A DNA stretch of 55,136 bases from JBJFGR01 sp051892875 (lineage in GTDB: Bacteria > Pseudomonadota > Gammaproteobacteria > Enterobacterales > Succinivibrionaceae), in the NCBI GenBank assembly GCA_051892875.1, contig JBJFGR010000060.1, positions 1 to 55,136 of the forward strand, in the 5' to 3' direction. Position numbers and translations under genes: made by a program. Below the pieces are notes generated by a model that saw only the letters and a list, made by a program, of their open reading frames with translations, made no database searches and had not been told where the DNA came from. Positions 1-8,790 of the stretch are shown here, one piece after another; position 1 is the stretch's first letter; each line of letters begins with the position of its first letter.

Positions 1-4
1 AAAA

Positions 5-56
<52 letters not shown>

Positions 57-78
57 AGTTCAATTTGGAATTGAAAAA

Positions 79-127
79 ATAAAGGGCTTACAGTTCTATT
101 AATTTTACCATTGTAAGCCTTATTTGC
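79..127 (-). terminator. Probable terminator of the yggS-proC operon
   Basis: GGCTTACA at 85-92 pairs perfectly with TGTAAGCC at 112-119 around a 19-base loop. Read on the minus strand the hairpin is followed by CTTTATTTTTT, as expected of an intrinsic terminator about 160 bases past the proC stop. The rest of the 1-276 gap holds the T run, a small TTCAATT/AATTGAA inverted repeat at 58-74, and no gene that I can see. Confidence 0.5.
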
Positions 128-276
128 ATAAAATTTCTAATTTGTCCCTTTTTTGTGGCGTTTTAAAAGGACGTAATATTCTGTAAAATATTTATAGGGT
201 AAATAACGGTAAATTATCTAAGAGTCTTTTCTTTTACTCACACATATGCGCGAAGTTCCTTGAAAATTAAGACTAT

Positions 277-1101
277 TTAGAATAATTTAGATAATTCTTT
301 TGCTCTGTTTTTGCAAGCATCAAGAGCTTCATCCACAATAGAAGATAATTCTCTATTTTCAAAAACTTTAAGAGCTTCATAGGTTGTACCCCCTTTTGAA
401 GTAACAGCATTTCTCAGTTCACTTATAGTTTTATCGTTATTTTTTATGACCATTTGAGTTGAACCTAAAGCTACTTGAGTTATGATATTCTTAGCTTCAT
501 CTTCTGAAAAACCATATGATATTGCTTTATTTATTAAACATTCCATAAACATGAAGAAGTATGCTGGTGCACTTCCTGAAATAGCGGTGATTTCATCAAT
601 TTTATTTTCTTCATTAACAATAGTTATTTTTCCACAGTTTTCAAAAATAAATTTAGTAATTGAAATATCATCTACATCACATTCGTTACTAAAATAAATT
701 CCAGACATGCCAAGTTCAATTAAAGCTGGAGTATTTGGCATAACTCTTACTATTTTTTCGGCACCTGGTAGAAGTTGTTTTATTCTTTCAATAGTAACAC
801 CTGCCATAATTGATATGATAAGTTTATTAGAGAAATCCACAGAATTTGAAATGTTTTCTAAAGCGTCTTTTACGACTTGTGGTTTTATAGCAAGTACAAT
901 GATATCTGAATTATTAGACGCGTCAGCATTTGAAGTTGTACCATTTATTTTAAAAGTATTCATTAGCTGATTTACTTTTTCAATATGTGGTGTTGAAACA
1001 GTAAGTAAATTCATATCGTATTTTTTGTTGAAAAGGCCCCCTATAAGGCATTGAGCCATATTTCCCCCACCAATAAATGTTATTTTTTTATTAAAATTCA
1101 T
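277..1101 (-). CDS. proC: Pyrroline-5-carboxylate reductase
   Basis: Catalyses the last step of proline synthesis, the NAD(P)H-dependent reduction of 1-pyrroline-5-carboxylate to proline, in the cytoplasm. The 274-residue length is normal. The N-terminus has the Rossmann dinucleotide-binding motif (IGGGNMA, residues 10-16). VMPNTPAL near residue 120 and the C-terminal SGSAPAYFF and AVTSKGGTTYEAL segments are family hallmarks of the substrate and dimer regions. The ATG is preceded on the minus strand by a GAGG ribosome site about six bases away. It follows yggS by 31 bases on the same strand, so the two are probably one transcript, a pairing common in gammaproteobacteria. Confidence 0.95.
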   Translation of the reverse strand: MNFNKKITFIGGGNMAQCLIGGLFNKKYDMNLLTVSTPHIEKVNQLMNTFKINGTTSNADASNNSDIIVLAIKPQVVKDALENISNSVDFSNKLIISIMAGVTIERIKQLLPGAEKIVRVMPNTPALIELGMSGIYFSNECDVDDISITKFIFENCGKITIVNEENKIDEITAISGSAPAYFFMFMECLINKAISYGFSEDEAKNIITQVALGSTQMVIKNNDKTISELRNAVTSKGGTTYEALKVFENRELSSIVDEALDACKNRAKELSKLF

Positions 1102-1132
1102 AAAAACCTCGGTATTTAATTAAAAATATGGA

Positions 1133-1834
1133 TTAACGATTATAATTTCGAGCACCAAATATGGCTGTTCCGATTCTTACCATGGTACTTCCGCATTCAA
1201 TTGCTTCTGAAATGTCATTAGTCATTCCCATAGAAAGAGTTGTTATATTGCTATTTATCATTTTTTCATTATCAAAAATCTTTTTCAATGAATAAAATTC
1301 ATTTTTAATTATAAGTTTATCATTCGTATTGGTTGCAATACCCATAAATCCTGTTAATTGTAAATTTTTAGCTTTTTTTATAAAATCAATCAGTTCAGGC
1401 AATTCATCAAAAGATGTTCCAGATTTTTGTGTTTCGTTGCTAATATTTACTTCTATCAAAACTTTTAAGGGCGCCATATCTGATGGCCTTTGTTCTTCTA
1501 GTCTTTTGGCAATTTTTAGGCGGTCAACACTTTGAACTACGTCGAAATTTTTTGCAATAAGATTGGTTTTATTTGATTGAATAGGTCCAATGAAATGCCA
1601 CTCAATATCATTGATATTTTTTGATTTAAAATAATTGATTTTTTCTACAGCTTCCTGGATATAAGATTCTGCAAATTTTTTTTGGCCATAATCGTAAGCT
1701 TCTTTTATATATTCGATAGGTTTTGTTTTGCTTACAGCTAATAAATTTATAGAATTTTGATCTCTGTGAAATAAAATTGCTAATTTAGCAATTTGTTCTT
1801 GTATATTCTTAATATTTTCTTGTATCTTTGTCAT
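1133..1834 (-). CDS. yggS: YggS/PLPBP-family pyridoxal-phosphate homeostasis protein
   Basis: A single-domain PLP-binding TIM-barrel protein that buffers PLP and affects amino-acid and keto-acid balance; no enzymatic reaction is established for the family. The PLP lysine lies in LLAVSKTKP (about residues 31-39), followed by a FAESYIQEA segment equivalent to the family's FGENYVQE. The C-terminal STMVRIGTAIFGAR is the usual phosphate-binding end. I chose the ATG at 1834, which gives 233 residues and aligns with E. coli YggS; a GTG three codons upstream (1843) is also possible. The gene is divergent from pilT, with about 40 bases between starts, and leads into proC. Confidence 0.93.
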   Translation of the reverse strand: MTKIQENIKNIQEQIAKLAILFHRDQNSINLLAVSKTKPIEYIKEAYDYGQKKFAESYIQEAVEKINYFKSKNINDIEWHFIGPIQSNKTNLIAKNFDVVQSVDRLKIAKRLEEQRPSDMAPLKVLIEVNISNETQKSGTSFDELPELIDFIKKAKNLQLTGFMGIATNTNDKLIIKNEFYSLKKIFDNEKMINSNITTLSMGMTNDISEAIECGSTMVRIGTAIFGARNYNR

Positions 1835-1876
1835 ATTTAACACGTGTATTAAAAAATTAAAAGGGAATTGTTGAAT

Positions 1877-2950
1877 ATGGATATTCTAGATTTACTTAAC
1901 TACGGTGTAAAGAATAATGCATCAGATTTGCATCTTTCTGCAGGTGTTACACCGATGATTCGTGTAGATGGCGACATGAGAAAGTTGAAAGTTACTGATA
2001 AGTTGACAATGGATATTCATGATATGGAACCTTTAGACAAGAGTACTATTCATAATCTTGTTTATGATATCATGAATGACTATCAAAGAAAGGAATTTGA
2101 AGAAAATCTTGAGTGCGATTTCTCATTTGAAGTTCCTGGTTTAGCACGTTTTCGTGTGAATGTGTTCAATCAAGACAGAGGTATGGGTGTTGTATTCCGT
2201 ACTATTCCATCAAAAGTTTTAACGTTGGAAGATTTAGCATGTCCTCCAGTGTTTAAAGATATTGCAAGTTATCCAAGAGGTTTGGTTCTTGTAACAGGAC
2301 CTACAGGTTCAGGTAAATCTACTACATTAGCCGCAATGGTTGACTATGTAAATGAAACTCAGCATAGCCATATTTTGACAATCGAAGATCCTATAGAATT
2401 TGTGCATAAAAATAAAAACTGTTTAGTGAACCAACGTGAAGTTCATAGGGATACACTATCATTCAGTAATGCATTGCGTTCTGCATTGCGTGAAGACCCT
2501 GATATAATTCTAGTAGGTGAATTGAGAGACTTAGAAACAATAAGATTAGCCTTAACAGCAGCAGAAACTGGTCACTTGGTTTTTGGTACACTACATACAA
2601 ACTCAGCAGCTAAAACAATTGACCGTGTTATCGACGTATTCCCAGGTGCTGAAAAAGACATGGTTCGTTCTATGTTGTCTGAATCTTTAAGAGCTGTAAT
2701 ATCACAAACATTGTTAAAGAGAAATGGTGGTGGTCGTGTAGCAGCTCATGAAATAATGATTGGTATTCCTGCTATTAGAAACTTAATTAGAGAAGATAAG
2801 ATTGCACAGATGTATTCTATTATTCAGACTGGTGCAAGCCATGGTATGAAAACTTTGGATTCTGACTTAAAGTCTTTGGTAAGCAGAGGTATTATTAGTG
2901 TTGCAGAAGCTAAGTCAAAAGCAAAAGATCCGAATACAATTATAGGTTAA
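1877..2950 (+). CDS. pilT: Type IV pilus retraction ATPase PilT
   Basis: Hexameric cytoplasmic motor that depolymerises type IV pili and drives twitching motility and DNA uptake. The N-terminal PAS-like domain starts MDILDLLNYGVKNNASDLHL, close to Pseudomonas PilT. The C-terminal ATPase domain has Walker A GPTGSGKST, the Asp box (ILTIEDPIEFVH), Walker B (DPDIILVGELRD), and the His box (TGHLVFGTLHT). The retraction motif AIRNLIRE is present. The ATG at 1877 gives 357 residues and matches the family; two in-frame TTG codons at 1868 and 1871 lie closer to the AAGGG site, so the start is not settled. pilU follows 13 bases later. No other pilus genes are in this window. Confidence 0.95.
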   Translation: MDILDLLNYGVKNNASDLHLSAGVTPMIRVDGDMRKLKVTDKLTMDIHDMEPLDKSTIHNLVYDIMNDYQRKEFEENLECDFSFEVPGLARFRVNVFNQDRGMGVVFRTIPSKVLTLEDLACPPVFKDIASYPRGLVLVTGPTGSGKSTTLAAMVDYVNETQHSHILTIEDPIEFVHKNKNCLVNQREVHRDTLSFSNALRSALREDPDIILVGELRDLETIRLALTAAETGHLVFGTLHTNSAAKTIDRVIDVFPGAEKDMVRSMLSESLRAVISQTLLKRNGGGRVAAHEIMIGIPAIRNLIREDKIAQMYSIIQTGASHGMKTLDSDLKSLVSRGIISVAEAKSKAKDPNTIIG

Positions 2951-2963
2951 GTAGGCGTATTAT

Positions 2964-4085
2964 ATGATTAGTAAAGAATTAAATATTGATAAATATTTAC
3001 AGTTTATGAATGATAATAAGGCTTCAGATTTATTTTTAACTGTAGATTTAGAGCCTGCTGTAAAGTTAGATGGTCACTTAACTCCTATTGAACCTGGAAA
3101 ATTGACCTATGATCAAGTTTTTTGTTTTGTAAAAGAAACTATGGAAGATAGACCAGAGTTATGGAAACAATACAATGAGGAACTTGAAGCAAACTTCGCA
3201 ATTTATAGACCTGGTATTGGAAGATATCGTGTTAGTTGTTTTTGGCAATTAAATAATCCTGGTGTTGTATTTCGTAGAATTGTAGAAAAAATTCCGACAC
3301 CTGAAGAATTATCATTACCTCCTTCATTTACAAAATGGGTAATGGAAGATAGAGGTCTTTTACTTTTTGTGGGTGCGACTGGTGCAGGTAAATCTACAAC
3401 TCAGGCAGCGATGATAGGTCACAGAAATATGTGTTCTGACGGACATATATTAACAATTGAGGACCCGATAGAATATGTTCATCATCATCAGCGTTCAATT
3501 GTAACTCAGCGTGAAGTTGGTACTGATACTGAGAGTTTTGATGCTGCATTGAAATCAGCTTTGCGTCAAGCTCCAGATGTTATATTGATCGGGGAAATTC
3601 GTTCAAGGGAAACAATGGAATTTGCATTGAGTTTTGCTGAAACTGGTCACTTAGTATTAGCAACACTTCATGCTAATAATGCTAACCAAGCAATTGACCG
3701 TATTATGCACTTAGTTCCTGAAAGCAGTCAACGCCAGATGCTTTTTGACTTGTCTGTAAATTTGAAAGCTATTATTGCTCAGCAGTTGATAGAAACCACC
3801 TCTGGTGGTAGACGTGCTGCATTCGATATATTGGTTAATACTCCAACCGTAGCTGATGCTTTACAGAAGAATGAATTGTACAAATTAAAAGAAATTATGT
3901 TGAAGTCAGAAGAAGCTGGTATGATTACATTTGATAAATCTTTATTTAAATTGTATCAGCAAGGAATTATTAGTTACCATGATGCATTACATTATGCAGA
4001 CTCAGAAAATGAAGTAAGATTGATGATAAAACTTGCAGGTGGCGTAAAAGATTCAGATGAGTTCTCAAATATAGTTTTTGAATAA
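2964..4085 (+). CDS. pilU: Type IV pilus retraction ATPase, PilT-like accessory motor PilU
   Basis: PilT paralogue that assists PilT-dependent retraction, often raising force, and usually cannot retract alone. The 373 residues carry Walker A (GATGAGKST), ILTIEDPIEYVHHHQ, the Walker B region (APDVILIGEIRS) and a His box (TGHLVLATLHA). The conserved GGRRAAFDIL segment and a longer acidic C-terminus distinguish it from PilT. It sits 13 bases behind pilT in the usual order, and a strong terminator about 30 bases after its stop closes the operon. Confidence 0.93.
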   Translation: MISKELNIDKYLQFMNDNKASDLFLTVDLEPAVKLDGHLTPIEPGKLTYDQVFCFVKETMEDRPELWKQYNEELEANFAIYRPGIGRYRVSCFWQLNNPGVVFRRIVEKIPTPEELSLPPSFTKWVMEDRGLLLFVGATGAGKSTTQAAMIGHRNMCSDGHILTIEDPIEYVHHHQRSIVTQREVGTDTESFDAALKSALRQAPDVILIGEIRSRETMEFALSFAETGHLVLATLHANNANQAIDRIMHLVPESSQRQMLFDLSVNLKAIIAQQLIETTSGGRRAAFDILVNTPTVADALQKNELYKLKEIMLKSEEAGMITFDKSLFKLYQQGIISYHDALHYADSENEVRLMIKLAGGVKDSDEFSNIVFE

Positions 4086-4115
4086 TCTACTATATTTTTG
4101 TAAAAAACATTTTGT

Positions 4116-4150
4116 ACTTGTTTTCGAGGATATCGAAAACAAGTTTTTGT
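4116..4150 (+). terminator. Intrinsic terminator of pilT-pilU
   Basis: A perfect 12-bp stem (ACTTGTTTTCGA at 4116-4127 with its complement at 4133-4144) encloses a GGATA loop and is followed by a T-rich tail. It lies 30 bases after the pilU stop. Confidence 0.88.
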
Positions 4151-4313
4151 TTTATATACAGGAGCTTTTTTATCAGATGTATTTCTTACCATTTATGAAA
4201 TTGCTTGAGTTTGTCTTATTAAAGAACAATATTATTCAGGTGAAACAATTTTTAATTGGTGATCACATAATGTCATACCTACGGGATTTTGTGAATTTTT
4301 CAAAGTTTCCTAG

Positions 4314-4349
4314 TTTTGCATGATTTACATCGCTAAATAGAACTCTTAC
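4314..4349. repeat. Dispersed 36-base repeat, copy A
   Basis: This segment matches 54878-54913 at 33 of 36 positions in the same orientation. It sits inside the 366-base gap between pilU and the ferredoxin gene. Apart from the terminator at 4116-4150 and a TATAAT-like element at 4410-4415 that might serve the ferredoxin operon, I see nothing else in that gap. Copy A lacks the long upstream inverted arm that copy B has. Confidence 0.7.
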
Positions 4350-4451
4350 AATAAAAATAATTGTAGAACTTAGTTTTTATAATACTGTGTTGAAATTTTT
4401 ATTAAATAGTATAATATTGTGTAATCAATTTTTTATTTAAAAGGTTATTTT

Positions 4452-4634
4452 ATGTTTAAGATTAATCTTGAAAAGTGTACTGGTTGTGAAAATTGTTTAG
4501 ATTGTTGCCCTTGTGGTGCAATTAGAAAGGATGATGAAGACAATAAGTGTATTATAGATGTAGATCTTTGTGCAGATTGTGGTTCATGTCAAGCTGAATG
4601 TCCTTTTGAAGCAATAGAAGAAACAGATGATTAG
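4452..4634 (+). CDS. Small 2[4Fe-4S] ferredoxin with extra cysteines
   Basis: A 60-residue electron-transfer protein of the bacterial 2[4Fe-4S] type. The first motif uses Cys9, Cys12, Cys15 with Cys19-Pro20. The second uses Cys40, Cys43, Cys46 with Cys50-Pro51. By family rule each cluster borrows the fourth ligand from the other motif. Three further cysteines (18, 21 and 33) give 11 in 60 residues, which is unusual. The C-terminus is acidic. It lies 13 bases before a FecCD-like permease, so the two are probably co-transcribed. A link to reductive handling of imported metal or cofactor is only inference. Confidence 0.9.
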   Translation: MFKINLEKCTGCENCLDCCPCGAIRKDDEDNKCIIDVDLCADCGSCQAECPFEAIEETDD

Positions 4635-4647
4635 TAATTAATGTAGT

Positions 4648-5661
4648 ATGATAAAAATAGAAACCAAGGAAGTTAATAAAACTATTTTTTTAGCGATATT
4701 GTTATTAATTTCTTTGGTTTTTTCATTGAATATAGGAGAGAGTGAATTAAATTTATTCAATATTATATTTTATGATAACAATGACAGTTATGATTATTAC
4801 ATAGATTTATTTTTTTCAGTACGATTTCTTAGAGTTATATTATGTTGTTTTGTAGGTGGAACACTTGCTATATCGGGTCTGATATATCAATCAGTTTTTC
4901 AAAATAGATTGGTATCACCAGATATTTTAGCTGGTTCAGTAGGGGCTGTATGTGGTATAGTTCTTGGGTTGATATTAGGTTTTAACTCATATTTTATACC
5001 TTTGGTTTCATTATCATTTTCAGTTATAGTAATAGCTATATCTGTTTTTATAGCGGGACTTTTTAGAAGTCAATATAATTACATTATCATGTTGATAGTA
5101 ATAGGGATATTACTTACTTCTTTTTTATCGTCTATATTGTCTTTTTTGAGTTTTTTAATACCTGATAATTCACTATACCGAGGCATTTCATATTTCTTAA
5201 AAGGTGGATTTTCAAATATTGAAATTAATGATTTATATATTTTTTTAATATTTGGTTTTATACCCTCTGTTATTTTGTATATATTTAGATTTTTATTACA
5301 ATATTTAGCAATATCATATGATTTATTAAAAATTCAAGGTTTTCCCATAAAGCTTGTTATTTGTTTTTTTTTAGTTTTATCAACTCTCATTAATTCTACA
5401 ACAGTAGTAATATGTGGGGTAATTCCTTGGGTATCTATCATTATTCCGAATTTAATACATCTAATCTATAATTCTAGTGATAAATATTTAATTATACCCT
5501 GTTTTATTATGGGAGCTCTTTTTTTAAATATATGCGATACTTTTTCGAGAATTTTTATTGTTGAGTGTCCTGTAGGAGTTCTTGTAGGATTTTTAGGTAT
5601 CCCATTTTTTATACTAATATTATTTACTCAGTATTCAAAAAGGAAGTATGTTGTTAAGTAA
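4648..5661 (+). CDS. FecCD/BtuC-family ABC transporter permease
   Basis: Inner-membrane permease of the family that imports iron chelates, haem or cobalamin. The 337 residues are mostly hydrophobic with eight to ten membrane spans. Family signatures are visible: GGTLAISGLIYQSVFQNRLV followed by SPDILAGSVGA, WVSIIIPNLIHL near residue 270, and ECPVGVLVGFLGIPFF near the C-terminus. It overlaps the ATPase gene by 14 bases, indicating translational coupling. No periplasmic substrate-binding protein or TonB receptor gene is adjacent, so the substrate cannot be called. Confidence 0.9.
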   Translation: MIKIETKEVNKTIFLAILLLISLVFSLNIGESELNLFNIIFYDNNDSYDYYIDLFFSVRFLRVILCCFVGGTLAISGLIYQSVFQNRLVSPDILAGSVGAVCGIVLGLILGFNSYFIPLVSLSFSVIVIAISVFIAGLFRSQYNYIIMLIVIGILLTSFLSSILSFLSFLIPDNSLYRGISYFLKGGFSNIEINDLYIFLIFGFIPSVILYIFRFLLQYLAISYDLLKIQGFPIKLVICFFLVLSTLINSTTVVICGVIPWVSIIIPNLIHLIYNSSDKYLIIPCFIMGALFLNICDTFSRIFIVECPVGVLVGFLGIPFFILILFTQYSKRKYVVK

Positions 5662-6412
5662 ATTTTTATATAACAGTTATGATAGAGTTAATGAAATCAA
5701 GAAAATAGACGTTTCTATTCAAAACTATCAAGAAAAAATTTCATTAACAAGAGGTCAAATATCTTCCATTATAGGACCTAATGGAATTGGTAAAACTACT
5801 TTTTTAAGGTCGGTATTAGGATTAGACAATAAATCATTTAAAACAAATATAGTATGTAAAACAGAAACAAACCAAGTTTTAGAATATAAAAAAGGGTTAA
5901 ATATTTTTGCATATGTTCCTCAGTTTTTTGAAATATCACAAGATTTATTTGTATCTGAAATCATAGAATTAGCACAATACCATAGAGATGAAGAATATTT
6001 AAAAAAAATAGTAGATTTATTGGAAATTTCTCATTTATTAGATAAAAAAATATCTTTTTTATCAGGAGGTGAAAAATCTTTGGTAAATTTTGCGAGAGCT
6101 CTGTATCAAAATTCTGCCTTTGTAGCAATAGACGAAGTAGAATCAAGTCTTGATTTATACAATTCTAAAAAAGTGTACGCCATAGTAAAAAAGATAGCGA
6201 CAGAATTAAATAAAGGGGTAATTATCATAACTCATGACCCGAATTTTATATTAAATTTAAGTAATAATGATCAAGTAATATATTTTTTAAAGAACAGAAA
6301 ACTTAATTTAGTAAAACCAAGTGATGTAACTACTGAATTGTTAACAAATATTTATAATGTGCCGTTGGAAATTATAGAAAATAACAATAAAAAAGTTTTA
6401 GTTGTTAATTAG
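5648..6412 (+). CDS. ABC transporter ATP-binding protein, FecE/BtuD type
   Basis: Cytoplasmic nucleotide-binding subunit for the overlapping FecCD-like permease. In its 254 residues Walker A is GPNGIGKTT, the Q-loop region reads AYVPQ, the ABC signature is LSGGEKSLVNFARAL, Walker B ends FVAIDEVESSLD and the switch histidine is in IIITHD. Walker B has IDEVES where many relatives have LDEPTS; the catalytic glutamate is kept. The gene ends 38 bases before a two-way terminator shared with the convergent nadB. Confidence 0.9.
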   Translation: MLLSKFLYNSYDRVNEIKKIDVSIQNYQEKISLTRGQISSIIGPNGIGKTTFLRSVLGLDNKSFKTNIVCKTETNQVLEYKKGLNIFAYVPQFFEISQDLFVSEIIELAQYHRDEEYLKKIVDLLEISHLLDKKISFLSGGEKSLVNFARALYQNSAFVAIDEVESSLDLYNSKKVYAIVKKIATELNKGVIIITHDPNFILNLSNNDQVIYFLKNRKLNLVKPSDVTTELLTNIYNVPLEIIENNNKKVLVVN

Positions 6413-6450
6413 TTTATGAAGAAAAGTTAACGTTGAGTTTTAATTCAAGT

Positions 6451-6486
6451 AAAAAAGAGTGTTATATATTATTGACACTCTTTTTT
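6451..6486. terminator. Bidirectional terminator between the ABC operon and nadB
   Basis: AAAAAAGAGTGT at 6451-6462 pairs perfectly with 6475-6486 around a 12-base loop. The A run on one side and the T run on the other let it act in both directions, which suits its position between convergent genes. Confidence 0.85.
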
Positions 6487-6513
6487 AAATAATTTAATTA
6501 GTATAGAGTTAAT

Positions 6514-8148
6514 TTAATTTATAAAATCTTCAAAAGGAGAAAGTATTGTTGGTTTATTATCTTTCGGAGGATTTAAGTGGTCAATATTGTAATGTAGACC
6601 AATTGAATTTTTTCTTTTACTTGCACATAAAATTATGAGTTCTGCAACTTGTAAAAGATTTCTTAATTCTAATAAATTACTTGATACTCTGAAATTTGAA
6701 TAGAATTCATTTACTTCATTTTTAAGTAATTTTAAGCGATGCATAGCTCTTTCTAGACGTTTATCAGTTCTTACAATTCCGACATAATCCCACATTGTAA
6801 GGCGTAATTCTCTCCAATTATGTTGTATTATAACTTCTTCATCTGCATCAGTTACTTTACTTTCGTCCCATTTAGGAAAATCTGGATTTTCAATTGCTAT
6901 AGGTAATCTAGCTAAAATATCTTTTGCGGCGGCATGTCCATAAACAACACATTCAAGAAGAGAATTAGATGCTAATCTATTAGCACCATGAAGACCTGTA
7001 TAAGATACTTCACCTATTGCATATAGTGATTCTATATCTGTCCTACCACGGCAGTCTATCATTATTCCACCACAAGTGAAATGAGCTGCAGGAACTACTG
7101 GGATAGCTTCCTTTGTTATATCAATACCTGCTTTTAAACATCTTTCATAGATAGTTGGAAAATGTTTTGTAATAAAATCTGGTGATTTATGGCTTATATC
7201 AAGGTACATGCAATCAACACCTAATTTTTTAATTTCATGGTCTATTGCACGAGCTACTATATCTCTTGGTGCAAGTTCTGCTCTTTCATCATATTCAGGC
7301 ATGAATCTTGTTCCATCAGGTCTCTTTAATAGAGCTCCTTCGCCTCTTAAAGCTTCGGTTAATAAAAAGTTGCGGTCATTAGGATTGTATAATGTTGTTG
7401 GATGAAATTGATTAAATTCCATATTTGCAACTCTACAACCAGCTCTCCAAGCGATTGCGATACCATCACCTGAACTTACTTCGGGATTGCAAGTATATTG
7501 GTAGACTTTTGAAGCACCACCAGTACATAATGCAACAAATTTGGCTTTTATGGATTCAACAGTATGCTTATTTCTATTGTAAACATAGGCTCCAATTACT
7601 CTATTTCCTGCAAGACCTAGTTTTTTAGTAGTAACTAAATCTATGGCGTTATAGTTGTCAAGTATTGTTATATTAGGGTTATTAATTACACATTGGTCAA
7701 GAGTTTCTTGAATTGTATGACCTGTATGATCTGCTGAGTGAAATATTCTTCTATGAGAATGTCCCCCTTCTCTATGAAGATGATAAGGAGATTGTTGTTC
7801 ATTGATTTCATCTTCTTTTTTATCAAAAGGAACACCTTGTTTAATTAACCATTCTATACTGTCATGGGCATTTTTTACGGTAAATTCAACGGCACTATGA
7901 TCGCATATTCCTGCACCTGCAATTTCCGTATCCCTTATATGTTCTGCTATGGAGTCATTATCATCTGCCGTGTTGTATACACCTGCAATACCTCCCTGTG
8001 CATAATTTGTAGAACCAGCACTTATATGAGACTTTGATAGAACTATAACTTTAGCTTTACTTGCAATTCCTAAAGCTAAAGTAAGACCTGCAGCTCCGCT
8101 GCCAATAATAAGAACATCACAATTATGTTCTAAAGATTCTTTATTCAT
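6514..8148 (-). CDS. nadB: L-aspartate oxidase
   Basis: FAD enzyme that oxidises L-aspartate to iminoaspartate, the first step of de novo NAD synthesis; NadA and NadC continue the pathway. The 544 residues match the E. coli length. The N-terminal FAD motif is VLIIGSGAAGLTLAL. HREGGHSHRRIFH and the later HFTCGGIMID and GLHGANRLASNSLLE are fumarate-reductase/succinate-dehydrogenase flavoprotein-family segments around the active site. The start has an AGGA site about seven bases upstream. It is the last gene of a minus-strand cluster with ribA. nadC of the same pathway lies at 46572-47414; nadA is not in the window. Confidence 0.96.
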   Translation of the reverse strand: MNKESLEHNCDVLIIGSGAAGLTLALGIASKAKVIVLSKSHISAGSTNYAQGGIAGVYNTADDNDSIAEHIRDTEIAGAGICDHSAVEFTVKNAHDSIEWLIKQGVPFDKKEDEINEQQSPYHLHREGGHSHRRIFHSADHTGHTIQETLDQCVINNPNITILDNYNAIDLVTTKKLGLAGNRVIGAYVYNRNKHTVESIKAKFVALCTGGASKVYQYTCNPEVSSGDGIAIAWRAGCRVANMEFNQFHPTTLYNPNDRNFLLTEALRGEGALLKRPDGTRFMPEYDERAELAPRDIVARAIDHEIKKLGVDCMYLDISHKSPDFITKHFPTIYERCLKAGIDITKEAIPVVPAAHFTCGGIMIDCRGRTDIESLYAIGEVSYTGLHGANRLASNSLLECVVYGHAAAKDILARLPIAIENPDFPKWDESKVTDADEEVIIQHNWRELRLTMWDYVGIVRTDKRLERAMHRLKLLKNEVNEFYSNFRVSSNLLELRNLLQVAELIILCASKRKNSIGLHYNIDHLNPPKDNKPTILSPFEDFIN

Positions 8149-8160
8149 GTTTGTATCCTA

Positions 8161-8790
8161 TTATTTTTTATGATATGAAAATAAATGTCCCATTCTGTAT
8201 TCTTTAGTATCAAGATACTTGGTATTAAACTTATTTCTACCTTCCTCTAGTGGTACTCTTTCTGTAATTTTTATACCATATTGTTGTATGGAAGAAATTT
8301 TATCAGGATTGTTTGTCAATAGTTTAATTGATTGAATTCCTAGCATTTTAAACATTTGAGCACAAATTTGATATTTTCTGTCATCAGCTGGTAAACCTAG
8401 ATGAATATTAGCATCAACAGTGTCTAGACCTTGATCTTGAAGATGATAAGCTTCAATTTTATTAAATAAACCTATACCTCTACCTTCTTGTCTAACATAA
8501 AGTAAAATACCTCTTTTTTCATCAGATATATGTTTTAAAGCAGATTCAAGTTGAAAACCGCAGTCGCATTTTAAACTGAATAACGTATCTCCTGTTAGAC
8601 ATTCTGAATGTATTCTCGCTAAAATTGGACTATTTAGTTTAAGATCACCCATATATATTGCCGCATGCTCTTTTTCGTCGGAATCTTTAAAAGCAACTAT
8701 ATTAAAAATTCCAAAAGGTGTCGGTAATATTGCTGAGTTGGACATTTTTGTAATAATAGGTGTGTGTGTGTTATTCATTTCTGTATTCAT
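8161..8790 (-). CDS. ribA: GTP cyclohydrolase II
   Basis: Converts GTP to 2,5-diamino-6-ribosylamino-4(3H)-pyrimidinone 5'-phosphate, formate and pyrophosphate, the committed step of riboflavin synthesis. The zinc-binding cysteines are visible in CLTGDTLFSLKCDCGFQLE. RQEGRGIGLFNKI carries the catalytic arginine region, and LTNNPDKI is the usual C-terminal motif. It is a stand-alone RibA, not fused to RibB. The 209 residues include an N-terminal extension of roughly 15 residues relative to E. coli; internal ATGs make a shorter start possible. Its start overlaps the stop of the upstream membrane protein by four bases, and nadB follows 12 bases later. Confidence 0.95.
   Translation of the reverse strand: MNTEMNNTHTPIITKMSNSAILPTPFGIFNIVAFKDSDEKEHAAIYMGDLKLNSPILARIHSECLTGDTLFSLKCDCGFQLESALKHISDEKRGILLYVRQEGRGIGLFNKIEAYHLQDQGLDTVDANIHLGLPADDRKYQICAQMFKMLGIQSIKLLTNNPDKISSIQQYGIKITERVPLEEGRNKFNTKYLDTKEYRMGHLFSYHKK

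Noticed and set aside
85..119. CTTACA...TGTAAG resembling a GacA upstream site for Rsm small RNAs
   Set aside because: The GacA site has TGTAAG first and CTTACA second with a short spacer. Here the order is reversed with a 19-base loop, which makes a hairpin, better read as a minus-strand terminator.
1868..1876. TTG starts for pilT upstream of the ATG
   Set aside because: Family members begin at MDI; the TTGs only add non-conserved residues, although the ribosome site is somewhat closer to them.
4078..4323. 81-codon ORF after pilU
   Set aside because: It starts inside the pilU coding end and runs through the strong terminator and repeat copy A. Its composition is that of translated AT-rich spacer.
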